Positions 25,943 to 34,884 of a stretch of DNA of 64,000 bases are shown piece after piece. The stretch comes from an uncultured Clostridia bacterium. GTDB lineage: Bacteria; Bacillota; Clostridia; Oscillospirales; CAG-272. Made by a program: the position numbers and the translations under genes. The notes beneath the pieces were generated by a model. That model was not told the origin of the DNA, made no database searches, and saw only the letters and a list, made by a program, of their open reading frames with translations. Where the stretch lies: assembly GCA_944381115.1 (NCBI GenBank), contig CALWJV010000001.1:124001-188000 (forward strand), read 5' to 3'. Positions within the stretch are counted from its first letter, which is position 1. Each line of letters opens with the position of its first letter.

Positions 25943-26539
25943 TTATTTAATTATTTTTTGAAGTTCTCCGGCAATGAATTTTGCAAGCGTCTTATAGCCT
26001 TCCTTGCCGAAGTGAAGTCCGTCATTCGGCTGCATTATATGCTCGTTTTCGGCGGTAAATGAAGGACAAAGCGCCGTTTCGATCACCGGCAGTCCCTTTT
26101 CTTTTGCAAGTTTTCTTACAAATAAGACCGCTTTTTCAACCTGCGAAGCGTATCCGCAATTAGAGTACTCCGGATTTTCCGTTGCGTGAGGAGGTGTACA
26201 AAGTACTATCTCAGCACCTTCCGCATCTTTTTTACAAAGATCTATAAGTTCAGCGTAACATCTGTTATCCTGGGTATCTTCTTTATCGTCATGTCCGCCG
26301 TTGGTCCCGAGCATTATAATTATAACGTCTGCACCGTCAAGATTTACGTTACCATCCTTATAGTACTTCAGAAAAGTACTTGCTCTGAATCCGCATTTGC
26401 CGTAATTCACTACCTCGGCATTTAACATATTACTTAAAAATCTCGGATAATTTTCAGAATGAACATTGGCAATTCCTCTTTTTCCTAAAATACCGTAATC
26501 TCCCTCCGTAAGACTGTCACCAAGACAAACAATTTTCAT
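25943..26539 (-). CDS. SGNH/GDSL-family hydrolase
   Basis: 198 residues. Block I is CLGDSLTEG with S9 as nucleophile, block III is MLGTNGGHDD, and block V is DGLHFGKEGY with the Asp-His pair near 172-176. The small size and cytoplasmic location fit SGNH carbohydrate esterases or acyl-hydrolases; the substrate is unknown. AAGGAG lies upstream of the ATG. It sits 50 bp after the Dabb gene and 74 bp before a second esterase in the luxS-led operon. Confidence 0.9.
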   Translation of the reverse strand: MKIVCLGDSLTEGDYGILGKRGIANVHSENYPRFLSNMLNAEVVNYGKCGFRASTFLKYYKDGNVNLDGADVIIIMLGTNGGHDDKEDTQDNRCYAELIDLCKKDAEGAEIVLCTPPHATENPEYSNCGYASQVEKAVLFVRKLAKEKGLPVIETALCPSFTAENEHIMQPNDGLHFGKEGYKTLAKFIAGELQKIIK

Positions 26540-26589
26540 ACGATGTTTCTCCTTAAATTCTATTCAAAGATCAATAAATTTAATGCTTT

Positions 26590-26883
26590 TTATTCGAAAA
26601 AATCCATAACGGTTCTTGTTTTCGTAAACGGTCTTACCTTTGTTTCGGCAACCTTCACATGATCGGGATTTACCGCGTAATTTTTTAATGCTTCCACACT
26701 CTCGAATTCAGAATAAAGCATGACGTCTGCATTGGATGTCGGCAGCGGATCGATCTCAACCTGTATCTTCCAAAGACCATCAACAACACCCATCAATCCT
26801 TCAAGCGCCGTTTTCATTTCATTCTTTACCAATGCGTTATTGTATTCTTCCTTTAAATTCCAAAGTATAATATGTTTAACCAT
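26590..26883 (-). CDS. Dabb-domain (stress-responsive alpha/beta barrel) protein
   Basis: 97 residues. MVKHIILWNLKEEYNN at the start, the middle strand VEIDPLPTSNADVMLYSEFE and the C-terminal helix HVKVAETKVRPF match the dimeric ferredoxin-like Dabb fold. Biochemical roles in this family vary and none can be assigned here. GAAAGG precedes the ATG, and luxS lies 36 bp upstream. Confidence 0.9.
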   Translation of the reverse strand: MVKHIILWNLKEEYNNALVKNEMKTALEGLMGVVDGLWKIQVEIDPLPTSNADVMLYSEFESVEALKNYAVNPDHVKVAETKVRPFTKTRTVMDFFE

Positions 26884-26919
26884 ATTTCTTTCCTTTCAAT
26901 ATTTTTCCTGCTTCATATT

Positions 26920-27435
26920 TTAGGAATCGTAAAATATCTGACCTTTTTCCGTTTCTGTCCTCTTTTCAGTCGGATACTCAAAACAAGGATTTGATTTCAA
27001 AATTTCAGCGTAAAGTTTTGCCTCATAAAGTGCCATATTCAGATCGTGCAAAATATAGTTTCCACAGTTGACCGGATTTGCACCGGGTACCTCTCCGTCA
27101 TAGTTTGCGCAAAATTCAAATGCTCTTATCATCAAAGGAAGGATATCTTTACCGGTCGGGTGTCCCTTTACTATAAGATAACATCCGGTAAGGCATCCCA
27201 TAGGGCCCCAATATATTATTCTGTCACGCCATTCTTTATCGTTTCTTATAAATGTGGCAACAATATGCTCTATCGTATGCATCGCATTAATATGAATCGC
27301 CGGTTCGGTATTTGGTTTTTTCATCCTTATATCAAATGTGGTAACATATTCTTTTCCTATAACATCAAGTCTTGATTCAAAAATTCCGGGTACTATTTTT
27401 GTGTGATCTACCTGGAAACTCGGTATTAACTCCAT
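26920..27435 (-). CDS. luxS: S-ribosylhomocysteine lyase (AI-2 synthase)
   Basis: 171 residues. LuxS cleaves S-ribosylhomocysteine to homocysteine and DPD, the precursor of autoinducer-2, in the activated methyl cycle. Metal ligands H53 and H57 lie in HTIEH, with C124 in VNCGNY; C81 in GPMGC is the catalytic Cys. The start MELIPSFQVDHTK is typical. Only the lyase is here; the nucleosidase Pfs is not in the window. It is the first gene of a leftward series behind a perfect promoter. An ATGGAG-region site (GAGAAAAAAT) precedes the start. Confidence 0.97.
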   Translation of the reverse strand: MELIPSFQVDHTKIVPGIFESRLDVIGKEYVTTFDIRMKKPNTEPAIHINAMHTIEHIVATFIRNDKEWRDRIIYWGPMGCLTGCYLIVKGHPTGKDILPLMIRAFEFCANYDGEVPGANPVNCGNYILHDLNMALYEAKLYAEILKSNPCFEYPTEKRTETEKGQIFYDS

Positions 27436-27581
27436 ATTTTTTCTCCGTTTTCTTTAATATCTGATTGAAATTTTTCAATTTTACCGTAACATTTTAAACT
27501 ACAGATTAATTACTTCATTTCACGTTTTTACTTTTACCGACATTCATATATTCAAACATTATACATTACAATCACACAGGT

Positions 27582-27610
27582 ATTATATCACAAAAAAACA
27601 TTGCTGTCAA
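27582..27610 (-). promoter_or_regulatory. Consensus sigma-A promoter of luxS
   Basis: Read leftward: TTGACA (27605-27610), a 17-bp spacer and TATAAT (27582-27587), an exact consensus match about 147 bp before luxS. The leader shows no recognisable SAM or SAH riboswitch. Confidence 0.92.
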
Positions 27611-27660
27611 TATATCCTTGCACTGCTATAACCGTATTTCTTAAAGTAAAAAAATTAATT

Positions 27661-27753
27661 AAAAAAAGCACTTTGTCAAAGTGTTTTTTCTGCCTGTTCA
27701 ATTTTATTTAAATAACTGATATTGCAAATATAAAATTACATATAACAAGTCCT
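27661..27753 (-). ncRNA. Candidate small RNA ending at an orphan terminator
   Basis: A strong terminator hairpin (27662-27689, a 12-bp stem with a 3-nt loop and T-runs on both sides) lies between two divergent genes and follows neither. On the minus strand an extended -10 element (TG then TATAAT, 27760-27765) lies about 95 bases upstream of it; the matching -35 is poor. A transcript of about 90 nt ending at the hairpin, without a convincing open frame, would explain the terminator. The rest of 27436-27971 holds only the luxS and XRE promoters. Confidence 0.3.
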
Positions 27754-27896
27754 AAAAATATTATAACATCAACAAAATAAACCTAAGACAATATATTTTT
27801 TCTTTTTTGATACTGTTCACTGAGTAAATAAATCTAAACTAATCTTCTGCATATTTAATGCACCCTTCGGTTGCCAAAACAGCAATCAATTGTTAC

Positions 27897-27925
27897 TTGC
27901 AAAAATAAATAAAAAATATTATACT
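27897..27925 (+). promoter_or_regulatory. Sigma-A promoter of the XRE-ADP-ribosylglycohydrolase gene
   Basis: TTGCAA (27897-27902), a 17-bp spacer and TATACT (27920-27925). AAGGAG at 27959-27964 then leads to the ATG at 27972. Confidence 0.75.
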
Positions 27926-27971
27926 TAGTATTGGCATTAACTCAAATTTAAAATAAACAAGGAGTAAACCC

Positions 27972-29568
27972 ATGAATTTATCGGAAAAAATTTTACATTT
28001 AAGATTAAAAAAATAATTTTTCACAGGAAAAATTTGCACTTAATCTCGGAGTTTCACGGCAATCGGTGCAAAAATGGGAGTCCGGTGCTTCACAGCCTAC
28101 TCCAGAACATATTGTTAAAATAGCAAAAAATTTTCACATTTCTCTTGATGAATTTCTCCTTGATAAATCATTGAGAATAGTTGAAGAGAATGAGCATGAA
28201 ATAATGCCTGAATATTCGTCTTTGCACAGTTGGGAAAAATATTCCGCCGGATTTGACATTGAATACCGCCAGTGTATTGAAGAAGGATTAATGGCAGAAG
28301 AATATCTGAATTTTTTTGAAGCAATAAAACTTCTTCCCGAAGGAGAACTTCGTGAAGGTGCGGCTGATATTGTTTTCAGGCTGACCCGAAAGTCAGAAAT
28401 CAGGAAAAATTATCCTTACCGAGAGCCATCCTCTTACTTTGAAATATTGACATGCCGTGACATTGTGGAAAAAAGCGTTAAAAAATTACCTGACAGTGAT
28501 ATTTTGATCAAAAAAATCAAAGGTGCATGGTACGGAAGAATATCAGGTTGCCTTCTCGGAAAACCTGTTGAAGGAATGAGGCGAAGAGAGCTTATTCCTT
28601 TTTTGAAAAAAACAGATAACTATCCCATGCACAGATATATTGAATCGAGTGATATTACTGAAAATACAACCCGCGGTCTATGTTTTATTCCTAGAGGAAA
28701 TTTTTCCGATAAACTTGACAGTGCTCCCGTTGATGATGACACAAATTATACTGTTCTTTATCAAAAATTAATTGATATTTACGGCTTTGATTTCACTTCT
28801 GACAACGTCTCTTCTCTATGGCTGAAAATGCAGCCGAAAGACGCATATTGTACTGCGGAAAGGGTGGCATTCTGTAACTTTGTCAATAGGTATAAGCCCC
28901 CGAACTCCGCAATTTACAAAAATCCGTACAGAGAATGGATAGGAGCAGAGATAAGAGGAGATTATTTTGGATATATAAATATCGGAAACCCCGAGAAAGC
29001 TGCCGAAATGACATTCAAAGATGCATGTATTTCACATACAAAGAACGGAATATACGGTGAAATGTTTATCGCGGCAATGATCGATGATGCCGGTGTATGC
29101 GATAATATTATCCATGTAATAAAAACCGGTATATCGCAAATTCCTTCAGAAAGCAGACTTTACAATGAAATAAAAAGTATGCTTGATGATTTTTCCAACG
29201 GTATAGGATATCAGGAAGCAATAAACAAAATAACACAAAAATATAATGATGAAAACGGGTATGATTGGTGCTACACCGTGCCTAACGCAAGAATCGTTAC
29301 CGCAGCACTTCTTTACGGAGAAAAAAATTTTGGAAAATCAATAGGACTAGCAGTTCAGGAAGGATTTGATACAGACTGCAACGGTGCAACCATAGGGTCT
29401 GTTTTAGGCATGATGTTGGGTATAAATCTTATTGACCAATCATGGAAAAAACCTCTTTGCGGAAAACTTCAGACAAGTATTTTCGGAGTCGGAACCACAC
29501 AGATTGATGATCTTGTAAATAAAACTCTTAAACATATAAAAGAAAATCCTTATTGTAAGCGTACCTAA
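27972..29568 (+). pseudogene. XRE-family HTH fused to ADP-ribosylglycohydrolase, frameshifted at an A7 run
   Basis: Start, ribosome site and promoter are intact, but 14 codons after ATG 27972 the frame meets TAA at the A7 run 28007-28013. One A fewer restores a continuous reading of about 530 residues: MNLSEKILHLRLK joins NNFSQEKFALNLGVSRQSV, a standard XRE helix-turn-helix. The rest is open from 28009 to 29568. The middle and C-terminal parts are a DraG-type ADP-ribosylglycohydrolase: GAWYGRISGCLLGKPVEG, the metal motif PVDDDTNYT (near 253) and EGFDTDCNGATIGSVLG (near 465). Such enzymes remove ADP-ribose from proteins or free ADP-ribose derivatives. A regulator-hydrolase fusion is uncommon. 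The shift may be decay, a sequencing error in a homopolymer, or slippage used for control. The MarR-ABC operon follows with its own promoter. Confidence 0.8.
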
Positions 29569-29722
29569 TTATTTATTTGTACTTGCAGGATCATATCGAC
29601 ATGTAATACTCAAAGATTACAACTCTTTTCTTTATAATTTAATATAATTTAATTAAACATTCTGGTCGTCATTATGCACTAAAAAACATTCAAATTTCAT
29701 AGAAAAACAGTAAAACATAATA

Positions 29723-29751
29723 TTGACATATTTTTGTTTATGTGATATAAT
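29723..29751 (+). promoter_or_regulatory. Consensus sigma-A promoter of marR-ABC operon
   Basis: TTGACA (29723-29728), a 17-bp spacer and TATAAT (29746-29751), an exact match. Confidence 0.92.
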
Positions 29752-29755
29752 TTGT

Positions 29756-29769
29756 TTGTTTCCGAACAA
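29756..29769. promoter_or_regulatory. Candidate MarR operator
   Basis: The inverted repeat TTGTT-TCCG-AACAA starts five bases after the -10 element, covering the start point. This is the usual place for autorepression by a MarR protein. Confidence 0.45.
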
Positions 29770-29817
29770 TTTTAACAAAAATTTCGGTATCACAGACATG
29801 AAGGGAGGAAATATTTA

Positions 29818-30243
29818 ATGGAAAAAGACTGTGGCATTTGGATTTACATATTATCTCACAAATTGAGAAAACGTATGAATGAAAGTATGCAGGCTCTCGG
29901 AATTACCGGCATGCAAAGCCGTATCATGCACTACATTCTTGTAAAATGTACAAATGGTCCTGTATTTCAGCGCGATGTTGAAAATGCGTTTGGCTTCAGC
30001 CGCTCTACTGCCACTGAGATATTACAACTTATGGAAAGAAACGGACTCATTATGAGACAATGTATGAAAAGCGATGCAAGACTCAAAAATCTCATTCCGA
30101 CTCAAAAAGCGGTACGTCTTGATGCACAGATCGTCCAATATCTACGTGACACGGAAAAATATCTTACACAAGGACTTTCAGAAAGTCAGGTCTCTTTGTT
30201 TATGGAAACCGCTGCCCAGATGTCCGAAAATCTGGACAAATGA
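29818..30243 (+). CDS. MarR-family transcriptional regulator
   Basis: 141 residues, a dimeric winged-helix repressor. LGITGMQSRIMHYIL, the recognition helix region FGFSRSTATEILQLMERNGL and the wing CMKSDARLKNLIPT match MarR. MarR proteins commonly sense small aromatic or toxic compounds and derepress an adjacent efflux system; the two ABC half-transporters directly downstream fit that arrangement. AAGGGAGGA precedes the ATG. The ligand is unknown. Confidence 0.93.
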   Translation: MEKDCGIWIYILSHKLRKRMNESMQALGITGMQSRIMHYILVKCTNGPVFQRDVENAFGFSRSTATEILQLMERNGLIMRQCMKSDARLKNLIPTQKAVRLDAQIVQYLRDTEKYLTQGLSESQVSLFMETAAQMSENLDK

Positions 30244-30322
30244 GTACTTTATATGACTTTATATTAAGTTTACTAAATTCCGCAGCATATCTGCGAAATG
30301 TTCCAAAGGAGGAATTTTTTAA

Positions 30323-32071
30323 ATGATAAAAACCCTTGCTCGCAGTATACGCGAGTTCAAAAAACCTGCCATTCTGACTCCGATATTTGTAACGGTTGAG
30401 GTTATTTTGGAGTGTATAATTCCTTTAATTATAGCAAATCTTGTCAACCAAATGCAAGCAGGCTGCAGTATGGATGTTATTGCAAAGTACGGGGTCCAAC
30501 TTGTCATAATGGCTGCACTGTCTCTTTTTTTCGGAGTTGCTGCGGGAAACACATGTGCTACTGCTTCCACCGGATTTTCGAGAAACCTGCGAAAAGATAT
30601 GTTTTATGCCATTCAGGACTATTCTTTTAAGAATATAGATAAATTTTCAGTGTCCAGCCTGGTTACACGAATGACCACAGACGTTTTTAACGTGCAAATG
30701 TCCTTTATGATGATTATTCGTATTGCTATACGCGGTCCTTTAATGCTTATATTTTCGTTCATTATGGGATTCATAACGGGCGGACGTCTGGCACTTATCT
30801 TTTTATTTACAATACCTCTTTTAAGTATTGGTTTGATACTTGTTATTCGCAAAGCAACTCCTATTTTCCGACGTGTTTTCCGAAAATATGACGCACTGAA
30901 TGATTCCATTCAGGAAAATGTACAGGCAATGCGTGTAGTAAAAAGTTATGTACGTGAGGACTACGAGAAAAAGAAATTCGGAGCCGCCGCACAAGACGTT
31001 TGCAATGATTTTACACGTGCAGAACGTATAATGGCACTAAACAACCCCATGATGCAGATATGCGTATATGCGGGAATGGCATTTGTGCTATCATTCGGTT
31101 CTTATTTGGTAATTACAAATAAAGGTGTGGATGTAGCAGTAGGACAAATGTCCGCTATTCTTACATACAGTTTTCAGATACTTATGAGCCTTATGACTCT
31201 GTCTATGGTATTTGTAATGATCACTATGTCTATGGAGTCTGCAGAGCGTATCGTAGAAGTGCTGACGGAAAAAAGTGACCTTGTCAGTCCCAATAACGCA
31301 GTCAAAGAGGTAAAAGACGGTTCTGTAGATTTTGACGGAGTCAGTTTTAAATATTCAAAAAATGCCGAGCGTATGGCGCTTGAAAATGTAGATCTTCATA
31401 TTAAATCAGGAGAAATTATCGGTATTTTAGGCGGTACAGGCTCTTCTAAATCCACACTGATACAGTTAATACCACGGCTTTATGACGTTACCGAAGGATG
31501 TGTAAAAGTCGGAGGGGTTGATGTTCGTAATTACGATCTGGAAACTTTGCGTAACAATGTTGCAGTGGTATTGCAAAAAAACGTCCTGTTTTCAGGAACC
31601 ATAAAGGATAACCTCCGCTGGGGAAATCCAAACGCCACTGACGAAGAAATGATACATGCATGCAAACTTGCTCAGGCAGACGAATTTATTCAACAGTTTC
31701 CTGACAAATACGATACTTGGATCGAGCAGGGAGGCGCAAATGTTTCCGGCGGGCAAAAACAGCGTCTTTGTATTGCACGTGCACTGCTTAAAAAACCAAA
31801 GATACTGATACTTGATGACTCTACCAGCGCAGTAGATACAAGAACAGATGCACTGATCCGCCGCGGATTCCGTGAGTTTATACCGGAAACCACAAAGATC
31901 ATAATTGCCCAACGTATTGCATCTGTACAAGATGCTGACCGCATTATAGTTATGGACGGCGGAAGCATAAGTGCGATAGGTACTCATGACGAACTTCTTA
32001 AACAAAGCGATATTTACCGCGAAGTTTATACTACGCAAAATAAGGCAGGTGATCAAGATGGCAACCAATAA
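30323..32071 (+). CDS. ABC exporter half-transporter, degenerate ATP site
   Basis: 582 residues, with six TM segments (about 15-300) then an ATPase domain. It belongs to the multidrug/lipid exporter class. The P-loop is GGTGSSKST, with Ser for the usual Gly before Lys. The signature is VSGGQ. Walker B ends ILILDDSTS with Asp in place of the catalytic Glu. Its partner gene has canonical versions of these, so the pair forms a heterodimer with one catalytically weak site, as known for many Firmicutes exporters. AAAGGAGG precedes the ATG 79 bp after marR. Confidence 0.93.
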   Translation: MIKTLARSIREFKKPAILTPIFVTVEVILECIIPLIIANLVNQMQAGCSMDVIAKYGVQLVIMAALSLFFGVAAGNTCATASTGFSRNLRKDMFYAIQDYSFKNIDKFSVSSLVTRMTTDVFNVQMSFMMIIRIAIRGPLMLIFSFIMGFITGGRLALIFLFTIPLLSIGLILVIRKATPIFRRVFRKYDALNDSIQENVQAMRVVKSYVREDYEKKKFGAAAQDVCNDFTRAERIMALNNPMMQICVYAGMAFVLSFGSYLVITNKGVDVAVGQMSAILTYSFQILMSLMTLSMVFVMITMSMESAERIVEVLTEKSDLVSPNNAVKEVKDGSVDFDGVSFKYSKNAERMALENVDLHIKSGEIIGILGGTGSSKSTLIQLIPRLYDVTEGCVKVGGVDVRNYDLETLRNNVAVVLQKNVLFSGTIKDNLRWGNPNATDEEMIHACKLAQADEFIQQFPDKYDTWIEQGGANVSGGQKQRLCIARALLKKPKILILDDSTSAVDTRTDALIRRGFREFIPETTKIIIAQRIASVQDADRIIVMDGGSISAIGTHDELLKQSDIYREVYTTQNKAGDQDGNQ

Positions 32072-33989
32072 AATCAAATCTGCTCCCGCCACTACACCAC
32101 GCGGGCAGCGTGCACCTAAAGGTGTTTTACGAAGGCTGCTGCGCACGCTGTTCGAATTTTATCCCGTACTTTTACCTGTAACATTAATCTGTATTTTAAT
32201 CAACGCAATTGTAAGTTCAATCCCCGCCATATTTATGCAAAATATTATCGCTATTGTAGATGATAATTATAAAAGCGGCGATTGGGCCTCCGTATCAGGC
32301 AAAATTTTAGGACTTGTCGGTATACTTGTTATAATGTATGTTATCAGCCTTATAGCCGGATTTGCTTATACCCAACTTATGGCTATCATAACGCAGGGCT
32401 CTTTGAAAAAAATGCGCGAGAAAATGTATGATCACATGCAAGATCTGCCTATAAAGTACTTTGATACACGCGGACACGGCGATATTATGAGTTATTATAC
32501 AAATGACGTTGATACTCTTCGTCAAATGATAAGCCAAAGTTTACCTCAAATGCTTATTTCCGGCATAACACTGTTTACAGTCTTTTGCATTATGATGTAT
32601 TACAGTGCGATACTCGGGCTCATAGTAGTTGCGGGAGTCATATGTATGATGTTTTCCGCTCGCTACATTACCAGACATTCTTCCAAATATTTTCTGCGCC
32701 AACAGGTCACTCTTGCCAAAGCAGAGGCTTTCATGGAAGAAATGATGACCGGTCAAAAAGTAATTAAAGTATTCTGTCACGAAGATGGAGCAAAGGCTGA
32801 TTTCGACAAGGTAAACGGAGAAATATTTTTTAATGCACGAAACGGCAACCGCTTTGCAAACATACTTATGCCCTTAATGGCAAACATAGGTAACGTTATG
32901 TATGTTGTCGTTGCCTTGATCGGAGGCGCTCTGATGTTAACAAATGTGCCGAACATCAGTATTTCCGGTATGGCTTTCGGAATCAGCATAGTAGTGCCAT
33001 TTCTAAACATGACAAAGCAGTTTGCGGGCGCTATCGGTCAAGTATCCAATCAAGTCAACATGGTCATAATGGGACTCGCCGGTGCACACCGTCTGTTTGC
33101 TCTGCTTGATGAAGAAAGCGAAACCGACGACGGGTACGTTACTTTGGTAAACGCCAAAGAAAATCAAGATGGCAGTTTAATTGAATGCGAAGAACGTACA
33201 AATATCTGGGCTTGGAAACATCCTCACAGTGACGGGACTATTACATACACTCGGCTTCAGGGCGATGTGCGTTTCTTTGATGTCGATTTCGGATACACAC
33301 CGGAAAAAACGGTACTTCACAATATATCCCTGTATGCAAAACCGGGACAGAAATTGGCATTTGTAGGCTCTACCGGTGCAGGTAAGACCACCATCACAAA
33401 CCTTATTAACCGTTTTTATGATATTGAAGACGGAAAGATACGTTACGACGGAATAAATATCAATAAAATCAAAAAAGCCGATTTACGCCACAGTCTCGGC
33501 ATCATTCTACAGGATACAAATCTTTTCACAGGTACTGTCATGGATAACATCCGTTACGGAAATCTTAATGCTTGTGATGAAGAATGTATTGCTGCGGCAC
33601 AACTTGCCGGTGCCGACGATTTTATTCGCCGTCTTCCCGAAGGATACAATACCAAGTTGACCGGAAACGGCGCAAATCTCAGTCAAGGCCAACGTCAGTT
33701 ACTTGCAATCGCACGTGCAGCAGTAGCAGACCCACCGGTTATGATTATGGACGAAGCAACTAGTTCAATAGATACACGTACCGAGGCAATAGTACAACGC
33801 GGTATGGATGCATTAATGCATAACCGTACAGTTTTTGTCATTGCTCACAGACTTTCCACGGTACGTAATGCAGACGCTATAATGGTTTTGGATCACGGAC
33901 GTATTATCGAAAGGGGTACTCATGAAGATCTTATTAACCTGAAAGGTACATATTACCAGTTATATACCGGAAATCTGGAATTGGATTGA
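32058..33989 (+). CDS. ABC exporter half-transporter, canonical ATP site
   Basis: 643 residues. The frame opens at 31986, but ATG 32058 (MATNKIKSAPATTPRG) after AGGTGAT is the proper start and overlaps the end of the first half-transporter by 14 bases. Six TM segments precede an ATPase domain with GSTGAGKTT, LSQGQRQ and MIMDEATSS, where the catalytic Glu is present. A short insertion (about 340-385, rich in charged residues) links the membrane and ATPase parts. It works with the preceding gene product; the substrate is unknown, probably a drug, peptide or lipid. Confidence 0.93.
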   Translation: MATNKIKSAPATTPRGQRAPKGVLRRLLRTLFEFYPVLLPVTLICILINAIVSSIPAIFMQNIIAIVDDNYKSGDWASVSGKILGLVGILVIMYVISLIAGFAYTQLMAIITQGSLKKMREKMYDHMQDLPIKYFDTRGHGDIMSYYTNDVDTLRQMISQSLPQMLISGITLFTVFCIMMYYSAILGLIVVAGVICMMFSARYITRHSSKYFLRQQVTLAKAEAFMEEMMTGQKVIKVFCHEDGAKADFDKVNGEIFFNARNGNRFANILMPLMANIGNVMYVVVALIGGALMLTNVPNISISGMAFGISIVVPFLNMTKQFAGAIGQVSNQVNMVIMGLAGAHRLFALLDEESETDDGYVTLVNAKENQDGSLIECEERTNIWAWKHPHSDGTITYTRLQGDVRFFDVDFGYTPEKTVLHNISLYAKPGQKLAFVGSTGAGKTTITNLINRFYDIEDGKIRYDGININKIKKADLRHSLGIILQDTNLFTGTVMDNIRYGNLNACDEECIAAAQLAGADDFIRRLPEGYNTKLTGNGANLSQGQRQLLAIARAAVADPPVMIMDEATSSIDTRTEAIVQRGMDALMHNRTVFVIAHRLSTVRNADAIMVLDHGRIIERGTHEDLINLKGTYYQLYTGNLELD

Positions 33990-34011
33990 TTTTTTAATTC
34001 TTATCCATAAA

Positions 34012-34057
34012 AATACCGGGCAACGATTTTCCGTAAGGAAATATGTTGCCCGGTATT
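34012..34057. terminator. Bidirectional terminator after the ABC exporter
   Basis: A 13-bp perfect stem (AATACCGGGCAAC with GTTGCCCGGTATT), a 20-nt loop and T-rich flanks. It also ends the leftward 71-residue gene. Confidence 0.92.
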
Positions 34058-34063
34058 CTTTTA

Positions 34064-34279
34064 TCATTTTTTTCCTTTAATAAAGAACGATCCTGCAAAT
34101 AAACATATCATAATAAATGCGTAAAGACAGTAAAAAATCTTCCATATTTCAGGACCTATTTCAAAATTTCCGATATAGAATACAGACCCAAATTCCGGAT
34201 GAGTTAATACATATACCAAAAATGCAATGGCTGTTGCAAACATCAGTATACTCATAGTGCGTAAAACTTTTTTCATCAT
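34064..34279 (-). CDS. Two-TM small membrane protein, unknown
   Basis: 71 residues. Two hydrophobic segments (about 8-25 and 45-66) flank a short acidic loop containing NFEIGPEIWK, and the tail is basic. GGAG lies seven bases before ATG 34279. It follows the PAS gene by 31 bp and ends just before a terminator, so the two form a small operon. No family recognised. Confidence 0.65.
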   Translation of the reverse strand: MMKKVLRTMSILMFATAIAFLVYVLTHPEFGSVFYIGNFEIGPEIWKIFYCLYAFIMICLFAGSFFIKGKK

Positions 34280-34310
34280 CGTTTTTCTCCATTTAAATAA
34301 TGTGTTAAAG

Positions 34311-34685
34311 TCAATCTAATAAAAAATTGTACGGCTCTGTTTTTTCCCGGTCTCTGTATTCGTGTTTTTCATAATACCCGATAAGATTTCCGTTTTCATC
34401 CCTTAAAGCCACCATATATACATCTTTATTTTCTTTTTCATTTCTGTATGTAAATACAATATTATTTTCTTTTTTTTCAGAAAACCATTTAACTACTTTA
34501 AGTATGATTGCTTTTGAACTGTCATTATGACAGTCAAGAAGCGATCTTCCTATAAGAGAACTTCTCCCTTTTTTCGCATACTTTAAAACTGCAGATCTGT
34601 TCATATAAACAACAATATGCTCTGTATTACAAATGACAACAGGTGCCGTATCCTGTTCGACCACGCTCTTAAAAAATTTATCCAC
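34311..34685 (-). CDS. Stand-alone PAS-domain protein
   Basis: 124 residues consisting of one PAS domain: VICNTEHIVVYMNRSAVLKY at the start, LIGRSLLDCHND in the middle and the strand VYMVALRDENGNLIGYYE at the end. The CHND-type segment resembles PAS domains next to DUF438 or hemerythrin-like proteins, which may bind haem or small ligands. No output domain is attached, so it would act by protein contact. GTG is the start; GGGAG precedes it. It shares an operon with the 71-residue membrane protein. Confidence 0.78.
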   Translation of the reverse strand: MDKFFKSVVEQDTAPVVICNTEHIVVYMNRSAVLKYAKKGRSSLIGRSLLDCHNDSSKAIILKVVKWFSEKKENNIVFTYRNEKENKDVYMVALRDENGNLIGYYEKHEYRDREKTEPYNFLLD

Positions 34686-34835
34686 TTTCTTCTATCTCCC
34701 TAAAACAAAAATATTTTGAACTTATTATTAATTATATCACGCTTTAAAACAATTTTCAATGTTCTGTTTTTCCAAAAATGTTCCGTGTGAGATTTTTTCC
34801 ACATTATTTTTAATGCAACGTTTTTTATAAAACTA

Positions 34836-34862
34836 AAAAGCCCTGTAATACAGGACTTTTTC
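34836..34862 (-). terminator. Terminator of the sugar-utilisation operon
   Basis: Read leftward: AAAAG, a CCTGT/ACAGG stem with one mismatch, then CTTTTT. It lies 22 bp after the beta-phosphoglucomutase stop. Confidence 0.75.
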
Positions 34863-34884
34863 AAATATTAATCAAAATCGTCTG

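Noticed and set aside
27436..27581. SAM or SAH riboswitch in the luxS leader
   Set aside because: The leader is AT-rich with no conserved stems of these classes.
30323..32071. First ABC half-transporter as a damaged gene because of GSSKS and DD
   Set aside because: The frame is intact, and one degenerate site is normal in heterodimeric exporters; its partner is canonical.
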